64,000 nucleotides of DNA from Rhodospirillales bacterium (GTDB lineage Bacteria; Pseudomonadota; Alphaproteobacteria; Rhodospirillales; WMHbin7): the NCBI GenBank assembly GCA_016214125.1, contig JACRPC010000015.1, forward strand, positions 1-64,000, written 5' to 3'. A model generated the notes under the pieces. That model was not told the origin of the DNA and made no database searches. It saw nothing but the letters and a program-made list of their open reading frames with translations. Position numbers and translations under genes: made by a program. This document shows, one piece after another, positions 47,907 through 56,778 of this stretch (position 1 is its first letter; each line of letters begins with the position of its first letter).

Positions 47907-48182
47907 ATGGCGACACCCATGAAGACGAAACTCCTGATGACGGAACAGCGCGGCACCCCCCGCGAATTGGCCGAGCGTTTGGCCGGTTTGCCCGAGGGGC
48001 AATACCGTGTCGTCGTGCAGCCGCTGCGCAGCCGTGAGGATGTCCTGGCGGGGTTTGATGACGCCACCGAGACCCTGCGGCGCAATCCTCCGCCCGAGGC
48101 GGTTGGGCGGACGGACGATGCCATCGCGGATTTCGCCGATACCGTGGTTCAGGACATTCGCCGGACGGCCAAGCCGAATTGA
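47907..48182 (+). CDS. Small hypothetical protein
   Basis: 91 residues, no signal peptide. It is rich in Arg, Asp and Glu (PRELAERLAGLPEGQYRVVV, EAVGRTDDAIADFADTVVQD) with a short beta-like segment and helices. Size and composition resemble small antitoxin-type proteins, but there is no recognised motif and no toxin gene beside it. Coding is supported only by codon pattern and an acceptable frame, so confidence is moderate. Confidence 0.5.
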   Translation: MATPMKTKLLMTEQRGTPRELAERLAGLPEGQYRVVVQPLRSREDVLAGFDDATETLRRNPPPEAVGRTDDAIADFADTVVQDIRRTAKPN

Positions 48183-48209
48183 TCGGCCCGATCCCTTAGC
48201 CTTCCCCCA

Positions 48210-48629
48210 TTACCCGCCCAGCAGGCGGCGGATGTCGAGATCGTTCTGATGCTCGACCGAATAGCGGGTGAGCGCGCTGTCCACCGTGCGCCCGGTCATC
48301 GAACGCCAGCGGTCCATTGCCGCCTTGCGGGTGAAGGGGCCGTAGATTTCCAGGGGCTTGTTCTCGGCCATGGTCTGGAAGGTAGCGTCGGCATACTCGC
48401 CGCCGGCCACGTACCACAGCCGGCGGTCCTCGTCGGTCTCGATGGCGATCGCGTAGCGCACCAGCGCGTTGTCGACCGTGCGCCCGGTGATCGAACGCCA
48501 GAAATCGAAGGCCGCCTTCTCGTCGAAGGGGCCGTGGCGCTCCAGCGCCTTGCCGGGCGCCGGAGCAGCGAAGCTGGCGTCGGCGTATTCGCCGCCCACC
48601 ACGTAATAGCTTTTGCGGTCGCCGCTCAC
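48210..48629 (-). CDS. Tandem DUF4170-like repeat protein
   Basis: About 139 residues made of two copies of one ~55-residue unit. Copy 1 includes YYVVGGEYADASF, HGPFDEKAAFDFWRS and GRTVDNALVRYAI. Copy 2 includes WYVAGGEYADATF, YGPFTRKAAMDRWRS and GRTVDSALTRYSV. The unit resembles the DUF4170 family of small alphaproteobacterial proteins, usually single-copy and of unknown role. The start is GTG at 48629, overlapping the rhodanese stop (GTGA), so it is coupled to that gene. Confidence 0.72.
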   Translation of the reverse strand: MSGDRKSYYVVGGEYADASFAAPAPGKALERHGPFDEKAAFDFWRSITGRTVDNALVRYAIAIETDEDRRLWYVAGGEYADATFQTMAENKPLEIYGPFTRKAAMDRWRSMTGRTVDSALTRYSVEHQNDLDIRRLLGG

Positions 48630-49066
48630 GGAGCGTCCTTCGACACCGGCAGGCCCTCGGCCTTCCAGCGGCTCATGCCGCCGGTGAGGTAGGCGACGTT
48701 GGCGACGCCCGCTTTGCGCAACAGCTCTGCCGCCTTGGGCGAACGGTTGTCGGTGCGGCAAATGGTGATCACCGGCGTCGTCTTGTGGCCGGCCAACTGC
48801 TCGCCCAGGGCGGCCAAGCGGCCTTGCAGATCGGCCAGCGGCACCAGCACGGCGCCGGCGATATGGCCCAGTTCGCCGGTGAATTCCTCGGGCCCGCGCA
48901 CATCGAGCAGCAGCAGGTCCTCCTCGTTGTCGAGCTTGGCCTTCAGCATCTGGGGCGTGAGCTGCGGCCCTTGCTGGCGGGCGCGGCGGATGGCGGCCGG
49001 CAGGACCAGCGCCAACAGAATGGCGCCGGCGAACAGCAAGTTTTCCAGGCTGAAAATCTTGTCCAT
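48626..49066 (-). CDS. Membrane-anchored rhodanese-like protein
   Basis: 146 residues. One N-terminal membrane helix (~5-25, [17 protein letters not shown]) is followed by a rhodanese domain: [19 protein letters not shown], then the active-site loop [17 protein letters not shown] with the sulfur-accepting Cys, and [17 protein letters not shown]. It could transfer sulfane sulfur at the membrane. The loop length suits a single-domain sulfurtransferase. It is upstream of and overlaps the DUF4170-like gene. Confidence 0.85.
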   Translation of the reverse strand: MDKIFSLENLLFAGAILLALVLPAAIRRARQQGPQLTPQMLKAKLDNEEDLLLLDVRGPEEFTGELGHIAGAVLVPLADLQGRLAALGEQLAGHKTTPVITICRTDNRSPKAAELLRKAGVANVAYLTGGMSRWKAEGLPVSKDAP

Positions 49067-49140
49067 GGGGGCTGGATAAACCGGGCGGCGCGTTCCGTCA
49101 AGCGCTGGACAGCCTTGGCCCAAGAGCCTATAGCCGGGGC

Positions 49141-50490
49141 ATGAGCGCCCCCATCCACATCGTCGGCGCCGGCCTGGCCGGCTGCGAGGCCGCCTGGCAA
49201 CTGGCCAAGCGCGGTCACAAGGTGGTGCTGCACGAGATGCGGCCCACCCGGATGACGCCGGCCCATGCCGGCGGCGGCTTGGCGGAACTGGTCTGCTCGA
49301 ACTCGCTGCGCGCCGACGACATCGCCAGCGCGGTCGGGCTCTTGCACGCCGAAATGCGCCAAGCCGATTCCCTGGTGCTGGCGGCGGCCGACGCCACCCG
49401 GGTTCCCGCCGGCGGCGCCTTGGCGGTTGATCGTCAGGGATTCTCGCAAGCGATCGAGGCGCGGCTCCTGGCCCGGCCCGAGCTGACGCTGGTGCGCGAG
49501 GAGCTGGCCGGCTGGCCGCCCGAGGCCTGGGGCGATTGCATCATCGCCAGCGGCCCGCTCACCTCGGATTCGCTGGCCCAGGCGATCGCCCGGCGCACCG
49601 GCCAGGCGCATCTGCATTTCTTCGACGCCATCGCCCCCATCGTCACCCGCGACAGCGTCGATTTCTCCAAGGCCTGGTTCCAGTCGCGCTACGACAAGGG
49701 CGCCGGCCAGGATTACATCAATTGTCCGCTTTCCCGGGACGAGTACGAAACCTTCGTCGCCGCCCTGGTCGCCGCCGACACCGCCCCCTTCCGCGAGTGG
49801 GAAAAGGACACACCCTATTTCGAGGGCTGCCTGCCGATCGAGGTGATGGCGGCGCGCGGTCCGCGCACGTTGGCCTTCGGGCCGATGAAGCCGGTGGGGC
49901 TCGACAATCCCAACGGCCCTAGGCCCTATGCGGTGGTTCAGCTTCGCCAGGACAACGCCCAGGCGACCCTTTTCAACATGGTCGGCTTCCAGACCAAGCT
50001 CAAGCACGGCGAACAGCTCCGCCTGTTCCGCACCATCCCCGGCCTCGAAGGGGCGGAATTCGTCCGGCTGGGCGGCCTGCACCGCAACACCTTCCTCAAC
50101 AGCCCGCGTCTGCTTGATCCGCTTTTGCGGCTCAAGGCCGAGCCCCGCCTGCGCTTCGCCGGTCAGATCACCGGCTGCGAGGGTTATGTCGAAAGCGCCG
50201 CCATCGGCCTTCTGGCCGGGCGGTTCCTGGCCGCCGAGCGCGCCGGCGTTGCACCCCAGCCGCCGCCCCCGAGCACGGCGATGGGGGCACTGCTGGCCCA
50301 CATCACCGGCCTGGCTTTGGCCGAAACCTTCCAGCCGATGAACGTCAATTTCGGCCTCTTTCCGCCGCTGCCCACGCCGCCCGGCAAACGAAAGCCGCCG
50401 GGCGGCAAGGCGCGCAAGGAGGCCTATGCGGCGCGCGCCCAGGCCGATTTCGCGCCCTGGCTCACGGCCTTCCCTGAAGCATCCCGATAA
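49141..50490 (+). CDS. trmFO: Folate/FAD-dependent tRNA (m5U54) methyltransferase
   Basis: 449 residues. The N-terminal FAD site is [20 protein letters not shown], followed by [18 protein letters not shown], the substrate region [15 protein letters not shown] and the C-terminal [10 protein letters not shown], all hallmarks of TrmFO. It methylates U54 of tRNA using methylene-tetrahydrofolate. The last 29 bases overlap the convergent squalene/phytoene-synthase-like gene. Confidence 0.95.
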   Translation: MSAPIHIVGAGLAGCEAAWQLAKRGHKVVLHEMRPTRMTPAHAGGGLAELVCSNSLRADDIASAVGLLHAEMRQADSLVLAAADATRVPAGGALAVDRQGFSQAIEARLLARPELTLVREELAGWPPEAWGDCIIASGPLTSDSLAQAIARRTGQAHLHFFDAIAPIVTRDSVDFSKAWFQSRYDKGAGQDYINCPLSRDEYETFVAALVAADTAPFREWEKDTPYFEGCLPIEVMAARGPRTLAFGPMKPVGLDNPNGPRPYAVVQLRQDNAQATLFNMVGFQTKLKHGEQLRLFRTIPGLEGAEFVRLGGLHRNTFLNSPRLLDPLLRLKAEPRLRFAGQITGCEGYVESAAIGLLAGRFLAAERAGVAPQPPPPSTAMGALLAHITGLALAETFQPMNVNFGLFPPLPTPPGKRKPPGGKARKEAYAARAQADFAPWLTAFPEASR

Positions 50491-51262
50491 GAAGGGCCAG
50501 CGGCCTTGGCCGGGGCCGTGCCAGGCGCGGATCGTAGACGTCGAATTTGACGCGCCCGAGATCGCGCAGCGTGCCCTCGGCCTGGCGCGCCGCCAAGAGG
50601 GCCGGCAGCACGGCTTTGGGAACCGGCGGCGCGCGGGCCTCGGCAATCAACGACCGGGCCGCCTCGGCCACCACCCGCACAGCTTGGGCCAAGCGGGGCG
50701 AGGGCCCGGCAATCGGCTCGGGCAACAGATCGCTGGGCAGATGGCGGCGCCCACGGGCGGCGTGATGGGGCAGGGCGCGCATCAATCCCAAGAGGGCATG
50801 GGCGGTGCCGGCGCCTTGGGCGGCTTGGGCGCTTCGCTCGTCCCGCCCGCCCAGAATTTCCGCCATCAGCCGCGCCAACCCGCCGCCGGTCGCCCGGGCG
50901 TAGGCGACAAGATCCTCCAGGCGGGCGGGCGGCTCGGGCGCCTGATCGGCGGCGCGCGCCTCGATCATCGCCTCGAACAGAGGCCGCGACAGATCGTGGC
51001 GGGCGATCGCCTGGCCCAGCGCTCCGGCCAGGGGCGAAGGTTCGGCCCCGCCCTCCTTCACACTCGCCAGCGCGTCCCGCCACCATTGGCGGCGGAGGTT
51101 GGCCAGCATCGGCTCCTTCACCTTGTCGGGGATCGAAGCGAGATCGAGATGGAAGGCCAAGAGCGCCATCAGATCGTCCTGGCGGTCGGGCGGCGCCAGA
51201 ACGGCCAAGGCGTAGCGTTCGCGGTCAAGACGGCGGACCTCGTCGGCCCAAGGTGACGGCAT
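50462..51262 (-). CDS. Squalene/phytoene synthase-like protein lacking catalytic motifs (NDUFAF6-like)
   Basis: 266 residues. The all-helical synthase fold is recognisable ([57 protein letters not shown]). The two Asp-rich DxxxD motifs that bind Mg-pyrophosphate in real synthases are missing: the first region reads [11 protein letters not shown] and the second [14 protein letters not shown]. It resembles NDUFAF6, the mitochondrial complex I assembly factor, which has also lost them. It is therefore probably not the HpnD of the adjacent hopanoid genes, although it starts back-to-back with hpnC. Confidence 0.72.
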   Translation of the reverse strand: MPSPWADEVRRLDRERYALAVLAPPDRQDDLMALLAFHLDLASIPDKVKEPMLANLRRQWWRDALASVKEGGAEPSPLAGALGQAIARHDLSRPLFEAMIEARAADQAPEPPARLEDLVAYARATGGGLARLMAEILGGRDERSAQAAQGAGTAHALLGLMRALPHHAARGRRHLPSDLLPEPIAGPSPRLAQAVRVVAEAARSLIAEARAPPVPKAVLPALLAARQAEGTLRDLGRVKFDVYDPRLARPRPRPLALLIGMLQGRP

Positions 51263-51312
51263 CGGGCGGCTCGCGGTTTTCAGAACGGCTCGAATGCACT
51301 ATAGGAGAGGCG

Positions 51313-52161
51313 ATGGACGAACAGAAGAGCACCCTCCTTTCCGGCAAGACCGCCAAGGACGAGAATTTCCCGGTGGGCTCGTTCCTGCTGCCGGCCCGCT
51401 TGCGGCCGCACGTCGCCGCCTATTACCGCTTCGCCCGCACCGCCGACGACATCGCCGACCACCCGACCCTTCCGTCGGCCGACAAGGTGGCGGGCCTTAA
51501 GGCGATGGGCGAGGCCCTGAAAACCGGTATCGCCACCACGGCGGAGTCCGAAGCGGCGATTCCCTTGAAGGCCTCGCTGGCTCTCACCGGCGTCGATCCC
51601 CGCCATGCCCTCGATCTCTTGATCGCCTTCACCCGCGATTCGGTGCGCAACCGCACCTTGAGCTGGGACGATCTGATCGAGTATTGCCGTTATTCGGCGA
51701 TGCCGGTGGGGCGCTTTCTGCTCGATCTGCATGGCGAAGACCCCAAGGCGGTCTGGCCGGCGTCCGATGCGCTGTGCGCCGCCTTGCAGATTCTCAACCA
51801 CCTCCAGGATTTGCAGAAGGATTATCGTGATCTCGACCGCGCCTACCCGCCCGAGGATTGGATGGCTGCGGAAGGGGCGCGCTTCGAGGATTTGGCCGGA
51901 CCGGCGTTCACCCCGGCGCTTGCCCGGGTGGTGCGTCGCATGCTCGACGCCACCGGCCGGTTGATCGACGAGGCCCGACCCTTGCCGGCCCGCATCCGCC
52001 ATAGGGGCATGCGCATGGAGGCCGCGGTGATCGTGGCGCTCTGCGGGCGTCTGCATCGGCGCCTGGAGCGCCAGGACCCCCTGGCCGGACGGGTCAAGCT
52101 CACCAAGCCCGATTTTCTCGGCTGCGGCTTGGTGGGCGTGGTGCGGGGGTTTTTCGGATGA
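51313..52161 (+). CDS. hpnC: Hopanoid squalene synthase-family enzyme HpnC
   Basis: About 282 residues. It begins with DENFPVGSFLLPARLRPHV, the HpnC hallmark, and has both Asp-rich motifs: FARTADDIADHP and LQDLQKDYRDL. HpnC, HpnD and HpnE together turn farnesyl diphosphate into squalene for hopanoids; HpnC makes hydroxysqualene from presqualene diphosphate. The ATG at 51313 has AGGAGAGG just upstream; in-frame starts further upstream overlap the divergent gene. It overlaps hpnE by 4 bases (ATGA). No hpnD is found in the window. Confidence 0.88.
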   Translation: MDEQKSTLLSGKTAKDENFPVGSFLLPARLRPHVAAYYRFARTADDIADHPTLPSADKVAGLKAMGEALKTGIATTAESEAAIPLKASLALTGVDPRHALDLLIAFTRDSVRNRTLSWDDLIEYCRYSAMPVGRFLLDLHGEDPKAVWPASDALCAALQILNHLQDLQKDYRDLDRAYPPEDWMAAEGARFEDLAGPAFTPALARVVRRMLDATGRLIDEARPLPARIRHRGMRMEAAVIVALCGRLHRRLERQDPLAGRVKLTKPDFLGCGLVGVVRGFFG

Positions 52162-53390
52162 CCGTGCATGTGGTGGGCGCCGGCCTGGCCGGTCTGGCGG
52201 CTTCGGTGCGGCTGGCCAAGGCGGGGCGGACGGTGGTGCTGCACGAAGCGGCCGGCCATGCCGGCGGGCGCTGCCGCTCGTTTCTCGACGCCAATCTCGA
52301 TCGGGTGATCGACAACGGCACCCATCTCATCTTGTCGGCCAATCCCTGCCTGTTCGCCTATCTCGACGCCATCGGCGGCCGGCTGGTCGAACACGCGCCG
52401 GCCCAGTTTCCCTTCTTCGATCTGCGCTCGGGCGCCTTCTGGACCATCCGTCCCAACGCCGGACCGATCCCCTGGTGGATTTTCAGCCCAACCCGCCGGG
52501 TGGCCGGCACCAAACCCGGCGATTATCTGGGCGGCCATCGGCTGGTGAACGCGCCGCGCCACGCCACGGTCGCCGAACGCACCAAGGGTCCGCTGGCCGA
52601 CCGGCTGTGGAAGCCCTTGGCCGAGGCGGTGCTGAACACCAGCCCCGCCGAGGGTCAGGCGCGCCTGTTGGGCGCGGTGATCGCCCGCACGCTGATGAAG
52701 GGCGAGCGCCATTGCCGACCCTACAGCGCGCCCGATGGGCTGTCGGCGGCGCTGGTCGAGCCGGCGCTGGAAACCCTAAGCGAGGCCGGAGCCGAGCTGC
52801 GCTTCCAGCGCCGCCTGATCGGCGTTGAGGCCCAGGCCCTGATTTTCGAGAACGAGCGCCTCGCGCTGGGCTTTGACGATCGCGCCATCCTTGCCTTGCC
52901 GTCTTGGGTGATGGCCGGTTTCCTGCCGATGAAGCTGCCGGCGGCGACGCGGGCCATCGTCAACGCCCATTTCCGTCTCGATCGCGTCCCCCATCTGCCG
53001 GGCGATCGGCCCTATCTGGGGCTGGTGGGCGGCGCCGCGCAATGGTTGGCGCAGCGGGGCGATGTGCTCTCGGTGACGGTGAGCGCCGCCGACGCGCTGG
53101 TCGGCCAATCGAACGACGCCATCGCCACGACGCTGTGGCGCGATTGCGCCCGGGTGCTGGGGCGCGATCCCCTGGCGGTGCCGCCGGTCCGGGTGCTCAA
53201 GGAACGCCGCGCCACGCTGGCCCACACGCCCGCCCAAGAGGCGCTGCGCCCCAAGGCCGCCACCCAATTCCCGCGCCTGGTCCTGGCGGGCGATTGGACC
53301 GCCACCGGCCTGCCCTCGACCTTGGAAGGGGCGGTGCAATCGGGCTTCACGGCGGCGGATTTGGTGCTCGCCGATCTTGCGAAAGGGTGA
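52158..53390 (+). CDS. hpnE: Hydroxysqualene dehydroxylase HpnE
   Basis: 410 residues. FAD-binding N-terminus VHVVGAGLAGLAASVRLAKA and the second part VVLHEAAGHAGGRCRS place it in the amine-oxidase-like desaturase family; FLDANLDRVIDNGTHLILSAN is the HpnE-type substrate region and LVLAGDWTATGLPSTLEGAV the C-terminal FAD motif. It reduces hydroxysqualene to squalene. Its stop codon overlaps the GTG of the small antitoxin-like gene. Confidence 0.9.
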   Translation: MTVHVVGAGLAGLAASVRLAKAGRTVVLHEAAGHAGGRCRSFLDANLDRVIDNGTHLILSANPCLFAYLDAIGGRLVEHAPAQFPFFDLRSGAFWTIRPNAGPIPWWIFSPTRRVAGTKPGDYLGGHRLVNAPRHATVAERTKGPLADRLWKPLAEAVLNTSPAEGQARLLGAVIARTLMKGERHCRPYSAPDGLSAALVEPALETLSEAGAELRFQRRLIGVEAQALIFENERLALGFDDRAILALPSWVMAGFLPMKLPAATRAIVNAHFRLDRVPHLPGDRPYLGLVGGAAQWLAQRGDVLSVTVSAADALVGQSNDAIATTLWRDCARVLGRDPLAVPPVRVLKERRATLAHTPAQEALRPKAATQFPRLVLAGDWTATGLPSTLEGAVQSGFTAADLVLADLAKG

Positions 53391-53548
53391 CCAAGGGTCG
53401 GCGCGAGACCATCGACGAGCGGGTGAAGCGCCTTTTGGCTCTCAGCCGCAAGCGTGCCAAAATGCCCATCCTGGATCGGCGTTCGGCCGACGAAATTTTG
53501 GGGTACAAGAAGCGCCGACCCACCCGCTCCGACATCCGCAAGGCCTAA
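53387..53548 (+). CDS. VapB-type antitoxin, C-terminal remnant
   Basis: 53 residues from a GTG that overlaps the hpnE stop (GTGA). The stretch RAKMPILDRRSADEILGYKK closely resembles the C-terminal toxin-binding tail of Rv0623-like VapB antitoxins (pattern A-LP-LD-RS-DEI-GYD). The N-terminal ribbon-helix-helix DNA-binding part (~35 residues) is missing and no PIN-domain VapC toxin gene follows, since sodB comes next. So it is either a degraded antitoxin or a solo neutraliser acting on a toxin elsewhere. Confidence 0.55.
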   Translation: MTKGRRETIDERVKRLLALSRKRAKMPILDRRSADEILGYKKRRPTRSDIRKA

Positions 53549-53569
53549 ACAAAAACCCTACTTCTGCCC

Positions 53570-53598
53570 TTCACATCCGCCCTTGGGCTTCCTATCTT
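53570..53598 (+). promoter_or_regulatory. Candidate promoter of sodB
   Basis: TTCACA (53570-53575, 5/6 to consensus) and TATCTT (53593-53598, 4/6) are 17 bases apart, 43 bases before the sodB ATG. The position and spacing are good for a sigma-70 promoter. Confidence 0.45.
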
Positions 53599-53640
53599 GT
53601 CTCTAGATCACCACCCGTGAAAACGAGAGAGGGACGAAAC

Positions 53641-54237
53641 ATGGCCTTTGAACTCCCCCCCCTGCCTTACGCCGCCAACGCGCTCGAGCCGCACATGTCG
53701 GCCAACACCTTCTCGTTCCACCACGCCAAGCACCACAACGCCTACGTCACCAATCTGAACAATCTTTTGAAGGACTCGCCCTTGGCCAGCAAGTCGCTGG
53801 AAGAGATCGTCAAGGCGACGGCGGGCGATGCGTCGAAGGCCGGCATCTTCAACAACGCCGCCCAGGTGTGGAACCATACCTTCTTCTGGTCGTCGATGAA
53901 GCCCGGCGGCGGCGGCAAGCCCGCGGGCGAGCTGGCGGCCAAGATCGACGCCGCCTTCGGCTCCTTCGACAAGTTCAAGGAGGAGTTCAAGAACGCCGCC
54001 GTCACCCAGTTCGGCTCCGGCTGGGCCTGGCTGATCGAGGAGGGCGGGCAGCTCAAGATCACCAAGACCGGCAACGCCGACACGCCCTTGGCCAAGGGCC
54101 AGAAGGCGCTGTTGACCGTCGATGTCTGGGAGCACGCCTATTATCTCGATTACCAGAACCGGCGCCCCGATTTCGTCCAGGCCTTCCTCGACCATCTCGC
54201 CAACTGGGATTTCGCGGCCAAGAATCTGAAGGGCTGA
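53641..54237 (+). CDS. sodB: Superoxide dismutase, iron type
   Basis: 198 residues. Metal ligands are in SFHHAKHHNAYV (first His), NAAQVWNHTFFW (second His) and DVWEHAYYLDYQNRRPDF (Asp and His). Gln in the AAQVWNH segment is the residue typical of iron rather than manganese enzymes. It converts superoxide to hydrogen peroxide and oxygen in the cytoplasm. The start has GAGAGAGGGAC upstream. It converges on copA. Confidence 0.94.
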   Translation: MAFELPPLPYAANALEPHMSANTFSFHHAKHHNAYVTNLNNLLKDSPLASKSLEEIVKATAGDASKAGIFNNAAQVWNHTFFWSSMKPGGGGKPAGELAAKIDAAFGSFDKFKEEFKNAAVTQFGSGWAWLIEEGGQLKITKTGNADTPLAKGQKALLTVDVWEHAYYLDYQNRRPDFVQAFLDHLANWDFAAKNLKG

Positions 54238-54259
54238 TCGGCCTTTCGCCAAGCGACGC

Positions 54260-54287
54260 GGCGGCCGGGGTCAGCGCCCCGGCCGCC
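54260..54287. terminator. Hairpin between convergent sodB and copA
   Basis: A perfect 11+11 bp GC-rich inverted repeat (GGCGGCCGGGG at 54260-54270, CCCCGGCCGCC at 54277-54287) with a 6-base loop lies between the two stop codons and overlaps the end of copA. There is no T-run, so it may work only as a barrier or together with Rho. Confidence 0.5.
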
Positions 54288-56673
54288 AGCGTTTCAAGAG
54301 CAGCGCGTTGGTGACCACGCTCACCGAGCTCATCGCCATCGCCGCGCCGGCGATCACCGGATCGAGCTGGCCCAAGGCCGCCAAGGGCAGCGCCACCACA
54401 TTGTAGGCGAAGGCCCAGAACAGGTTCTGGCGGATCTTGCGCACCGTGGCGCGCGAGATCGACAAGGCCGCCGGAATGAGGCTGGGATCGCCGCGCATCA
54501 AGGTGAGGCCCGCCGTCTGCATGGCGACGTCGGTGCCGGTGCCCATGGCGATGCCGACATCGGCCTCGGCCAGGGCCGGGGCGTCGTTGACGCCGTCGCC
54601 CACCATCGCCACCACATGACCTTCGGCCTTCAGCTTGGCGATCTCGCCCGCCTTGTCCTCGGGGCGGATTTCCGCCACCACGCGGGTGATGCCCAATTGA
54701 CGGGCGATCTTGGCGGCCGCCTGGGCGGTGTCGCCGGTCAGCATCACGGTCTCCAGCCCCAGGCCGGCAAGGGCGCCGATCAGCGCTCCCGCCTCCGGCT
54801 TGGCCGGATCGCTGGCCGCCAGAAGTCCGAGCAGGCGGGGCGGTTGGGTTTCAGCCAGCAGCATCAGGCTGGCGCCTTCGGCCTCCTGGCGGCCGATGTC
54901 CTCGGCCAGGGCGGAAAGATCGACGCCGTGCTCGTCCATCAGGCGCCGGTTGCCCAAAACGAGCGCCCGCCCGTCAATGGTGGCCGCCACCCCCAGGCCG
55001 GGCAAAGCGCGGGCTTCGCGGGCGGGCAGCAGGGTTTGGCCCTTGGCGGCATCGAGGACGGCGCGGGCCAGCGGATGGGCCGAGCCTTGTTGGATCGAGG
55101 CGGCCCAGCATAGCAGATTGGCCTCGCTTATCCCCACCATCGGCCGAATGGCGGTGATCGCCGGCTTGCCTTGGGTCAGCGTTCCGGTCTTGTCGAAGGC
55201 GATCACCCGCACCTTCTCGGCCAATTCCAGGGCGAGCGCATCCTTAATGAGGATGCCCGCCTTGGCCGCCACACCGGTTCCCACCATGATGGCGGCCGGC
55301 GTCGCCAGGCCAAGCGCGCAGGGGCAGGCGATCACCAGCACCGAGACGGCGGCCTCGAAGGCGGTGGCGAGATCGCCCCTTCCCAACCACCAGACCAGGA
55401 AGGTGGCCAGCGCCAGCAAGGTCACGGCGGGCACGAAGACGGCGGAAATGCGATCGACCAGCTTCTGCACCGGCGCTTTCGAGGCCTGGGCGGATTCGAC
55501 CAGACGGATGATGCGGGCCACCGTCGAATCGGCGCCAACCGCGCTGGCCTCAAGGCGCAGCATGCCTTCGCCATTGACGGCGCCGCCCGGCACATGGTCG
55601 CCCGGCCGCTTGGCCACCGGCAGGCTTTCGCCGGTCAAGAGCGATTCGTCCAGTTGCGAAACGCCGTCCAGCACCAGCCCATCGACCGGCACCCGCTCGC
55701 CCGGCGGTACGATGACGATGTCGCCCTTGAGCACGGTTTCCGCCGCCACCTCGACCACCTGGCCGGCGCGCTCGATGCGGGCGGTGGGCGGCACCAGCGC
55801 CATCAGGGCGCGGATGGCGGCGGCGGCGCCGCGCTTGGCCCGCGCTTCCAGGGCCTTGCCCAAGAGAACAAGCGCGATCACCACGGCGGCGGCCTCGAAA
55901 TAGAGTCCATCGTGCGGGCCGTTGGTCGCCACCGTCCAGGCGCTTAAGCCCCAGGCGGCCGAGGTGCCCAGGGCGACCAGCACGTCCATATTGCCCATGC
56001 CGCCCCGAAGCGAGCGATAGGCGCCCAAATAGAAGCGGGCGCCGATCCAGAATTGCACCGGCGTCGCCAGCAGCAACTGCACCCATCCCGGCAGCGCCCA
56101 ATGGAGGCCGAAGGGCATCAGCGCCATCGGCGTCGCCAAGGGCAAGGCGAGCAGCGCGGCGACGATCAGATGAAGACGATCGCGCCGCCAAACCGCCTGC
56201 GCCTCGGCTTCGATGGCGGCCTGGCGCTCGGCCGAGCCGGTGACGGGCGTGGCGCCATAACCGGCCTGTTCGACGGCGCGGATCAGATCGGCCAGCCCCA
56301 CCAGCCCGGCCGGGGCCTCGATCCTTGCGCGCTCGGTCGCCAGATTGACCTGGACCTGGGCGACGCCCGGCACTTGGCCCAGCACCTTTTCCAGGCGGGT
56401 CGAACAGGCGGCGCAGCTCATGCCGGTGATCGCCAGATCGAAGATTTCCCGGGGCACGCTGAAGCCCGCCTGACCCACCGCTTCGACCATCCGGGCGGGC
56501 CGGATGGCCTGGGGATCGTAGGCAAGCTCGGCCCGCTCGGCGGCCAGGCTCACCTGGGCGGAACGGACGCCGTCCAGCCGGCCCAGCACCTTTTCCAGGC
56601 GGGTCGAGCAGGCGGCGCAGGTCATGCCGCGAATGGGCAGCGCCAGATGCCGCAGGGGCGATTGATCGGTCAT
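54271..56673 (-). CDS. copA: Copper-translocating P1B-type ATPase
   Basis: 800 residues. Two N-terminal metal-binding HMA domains carry [16 protein letters not shown] (~15-30) and [16 protein letters not shown] (~85-100). Eight membrane helices follow, with the ion-path motif CPC in [15 protein letters not shown] (~450), the phosphorylation site [13 protein letters not shown] (~492) and [13 protein letters not shown]. It pumps Cu(I) out of the cytoplasm. The two HMA domains are nearly alike, suggesting a recent internal duplication. No CueR-like regulator or operator is seen beside it. Confidence 0.94.
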   Translation of the reverse strand: MTDQSPLRHLALPIRGMTCAACSTRLEKVLGRLDGVRSAQVSLAAERAELAYDPQAIRPARMVEAVGQAGFSVPREIFDLAITGMSCAACSTRLEKVLGQVPGVAQVQVNLATERARIEAPAGLVGLADLIRAVEQAGYGATPVTGSAERQAAIEAEAQAVWRRDRLHLIVAALLALPLATPMALMPFGLHWALPGWVQLLLATPVQFWIGARFYLGAYRSLRGGMGNMDVLVALGTSAAWGLSAWTVATNGPHDGLYFEAAAVVIALVLLGKALEARAKRGAAAAIRALMALVPPTARIERAGQVVEVAAETVLKGDIVIVPPGERVPVDGLVLDGVSQLDESLLTGESLPVAKRPGDHVPGGAVNGEGMLRLEASAVGADSTVARIIRLVESAQASKAPVQKLVDRISAVFVPAVTLLALATFLVWWLGRGDLATAFEAAVSVLVIACPCALGLATPAAIMVGTGVAAKAGILIKDALALELAEKVRVIAFDKTGTLTQGKPAITAIRPMVGISEANLLCWAASIQQGSAHPLARAVLDAAKGQTLLPAREARALPGLGVAATIDGRALVLGNRRLMDEHGVDLSALAEDIGRQEAEGASLMLLAETQPPRLLGLLAASDPAKPEAGALIGALAGLGLETVMLTGDTAQAAAKIARQLGITRVVAEIRPEDKAGEIAKLKAEGHVVAMVGDGVNDAPALAEADVGIAMGTGTDVAMQTAGLTLMRGDPSLIPAALSISRATVRKIRQNLFWAFAYNVVALPLAALGQLDPVIAGAAMAMSSVSVVTNALLLKRWRPGR

Positions 56674-56778
56674 GCCCCTCTATTTGGGACCAAAGCGAGG
56701 AGCGGTCAAGCCTGGCCGGCGTTGCGCTGGGCGCGCCGCCTGTTCTACCATCGGCCCCATCAATGAGGGATGACCGCC

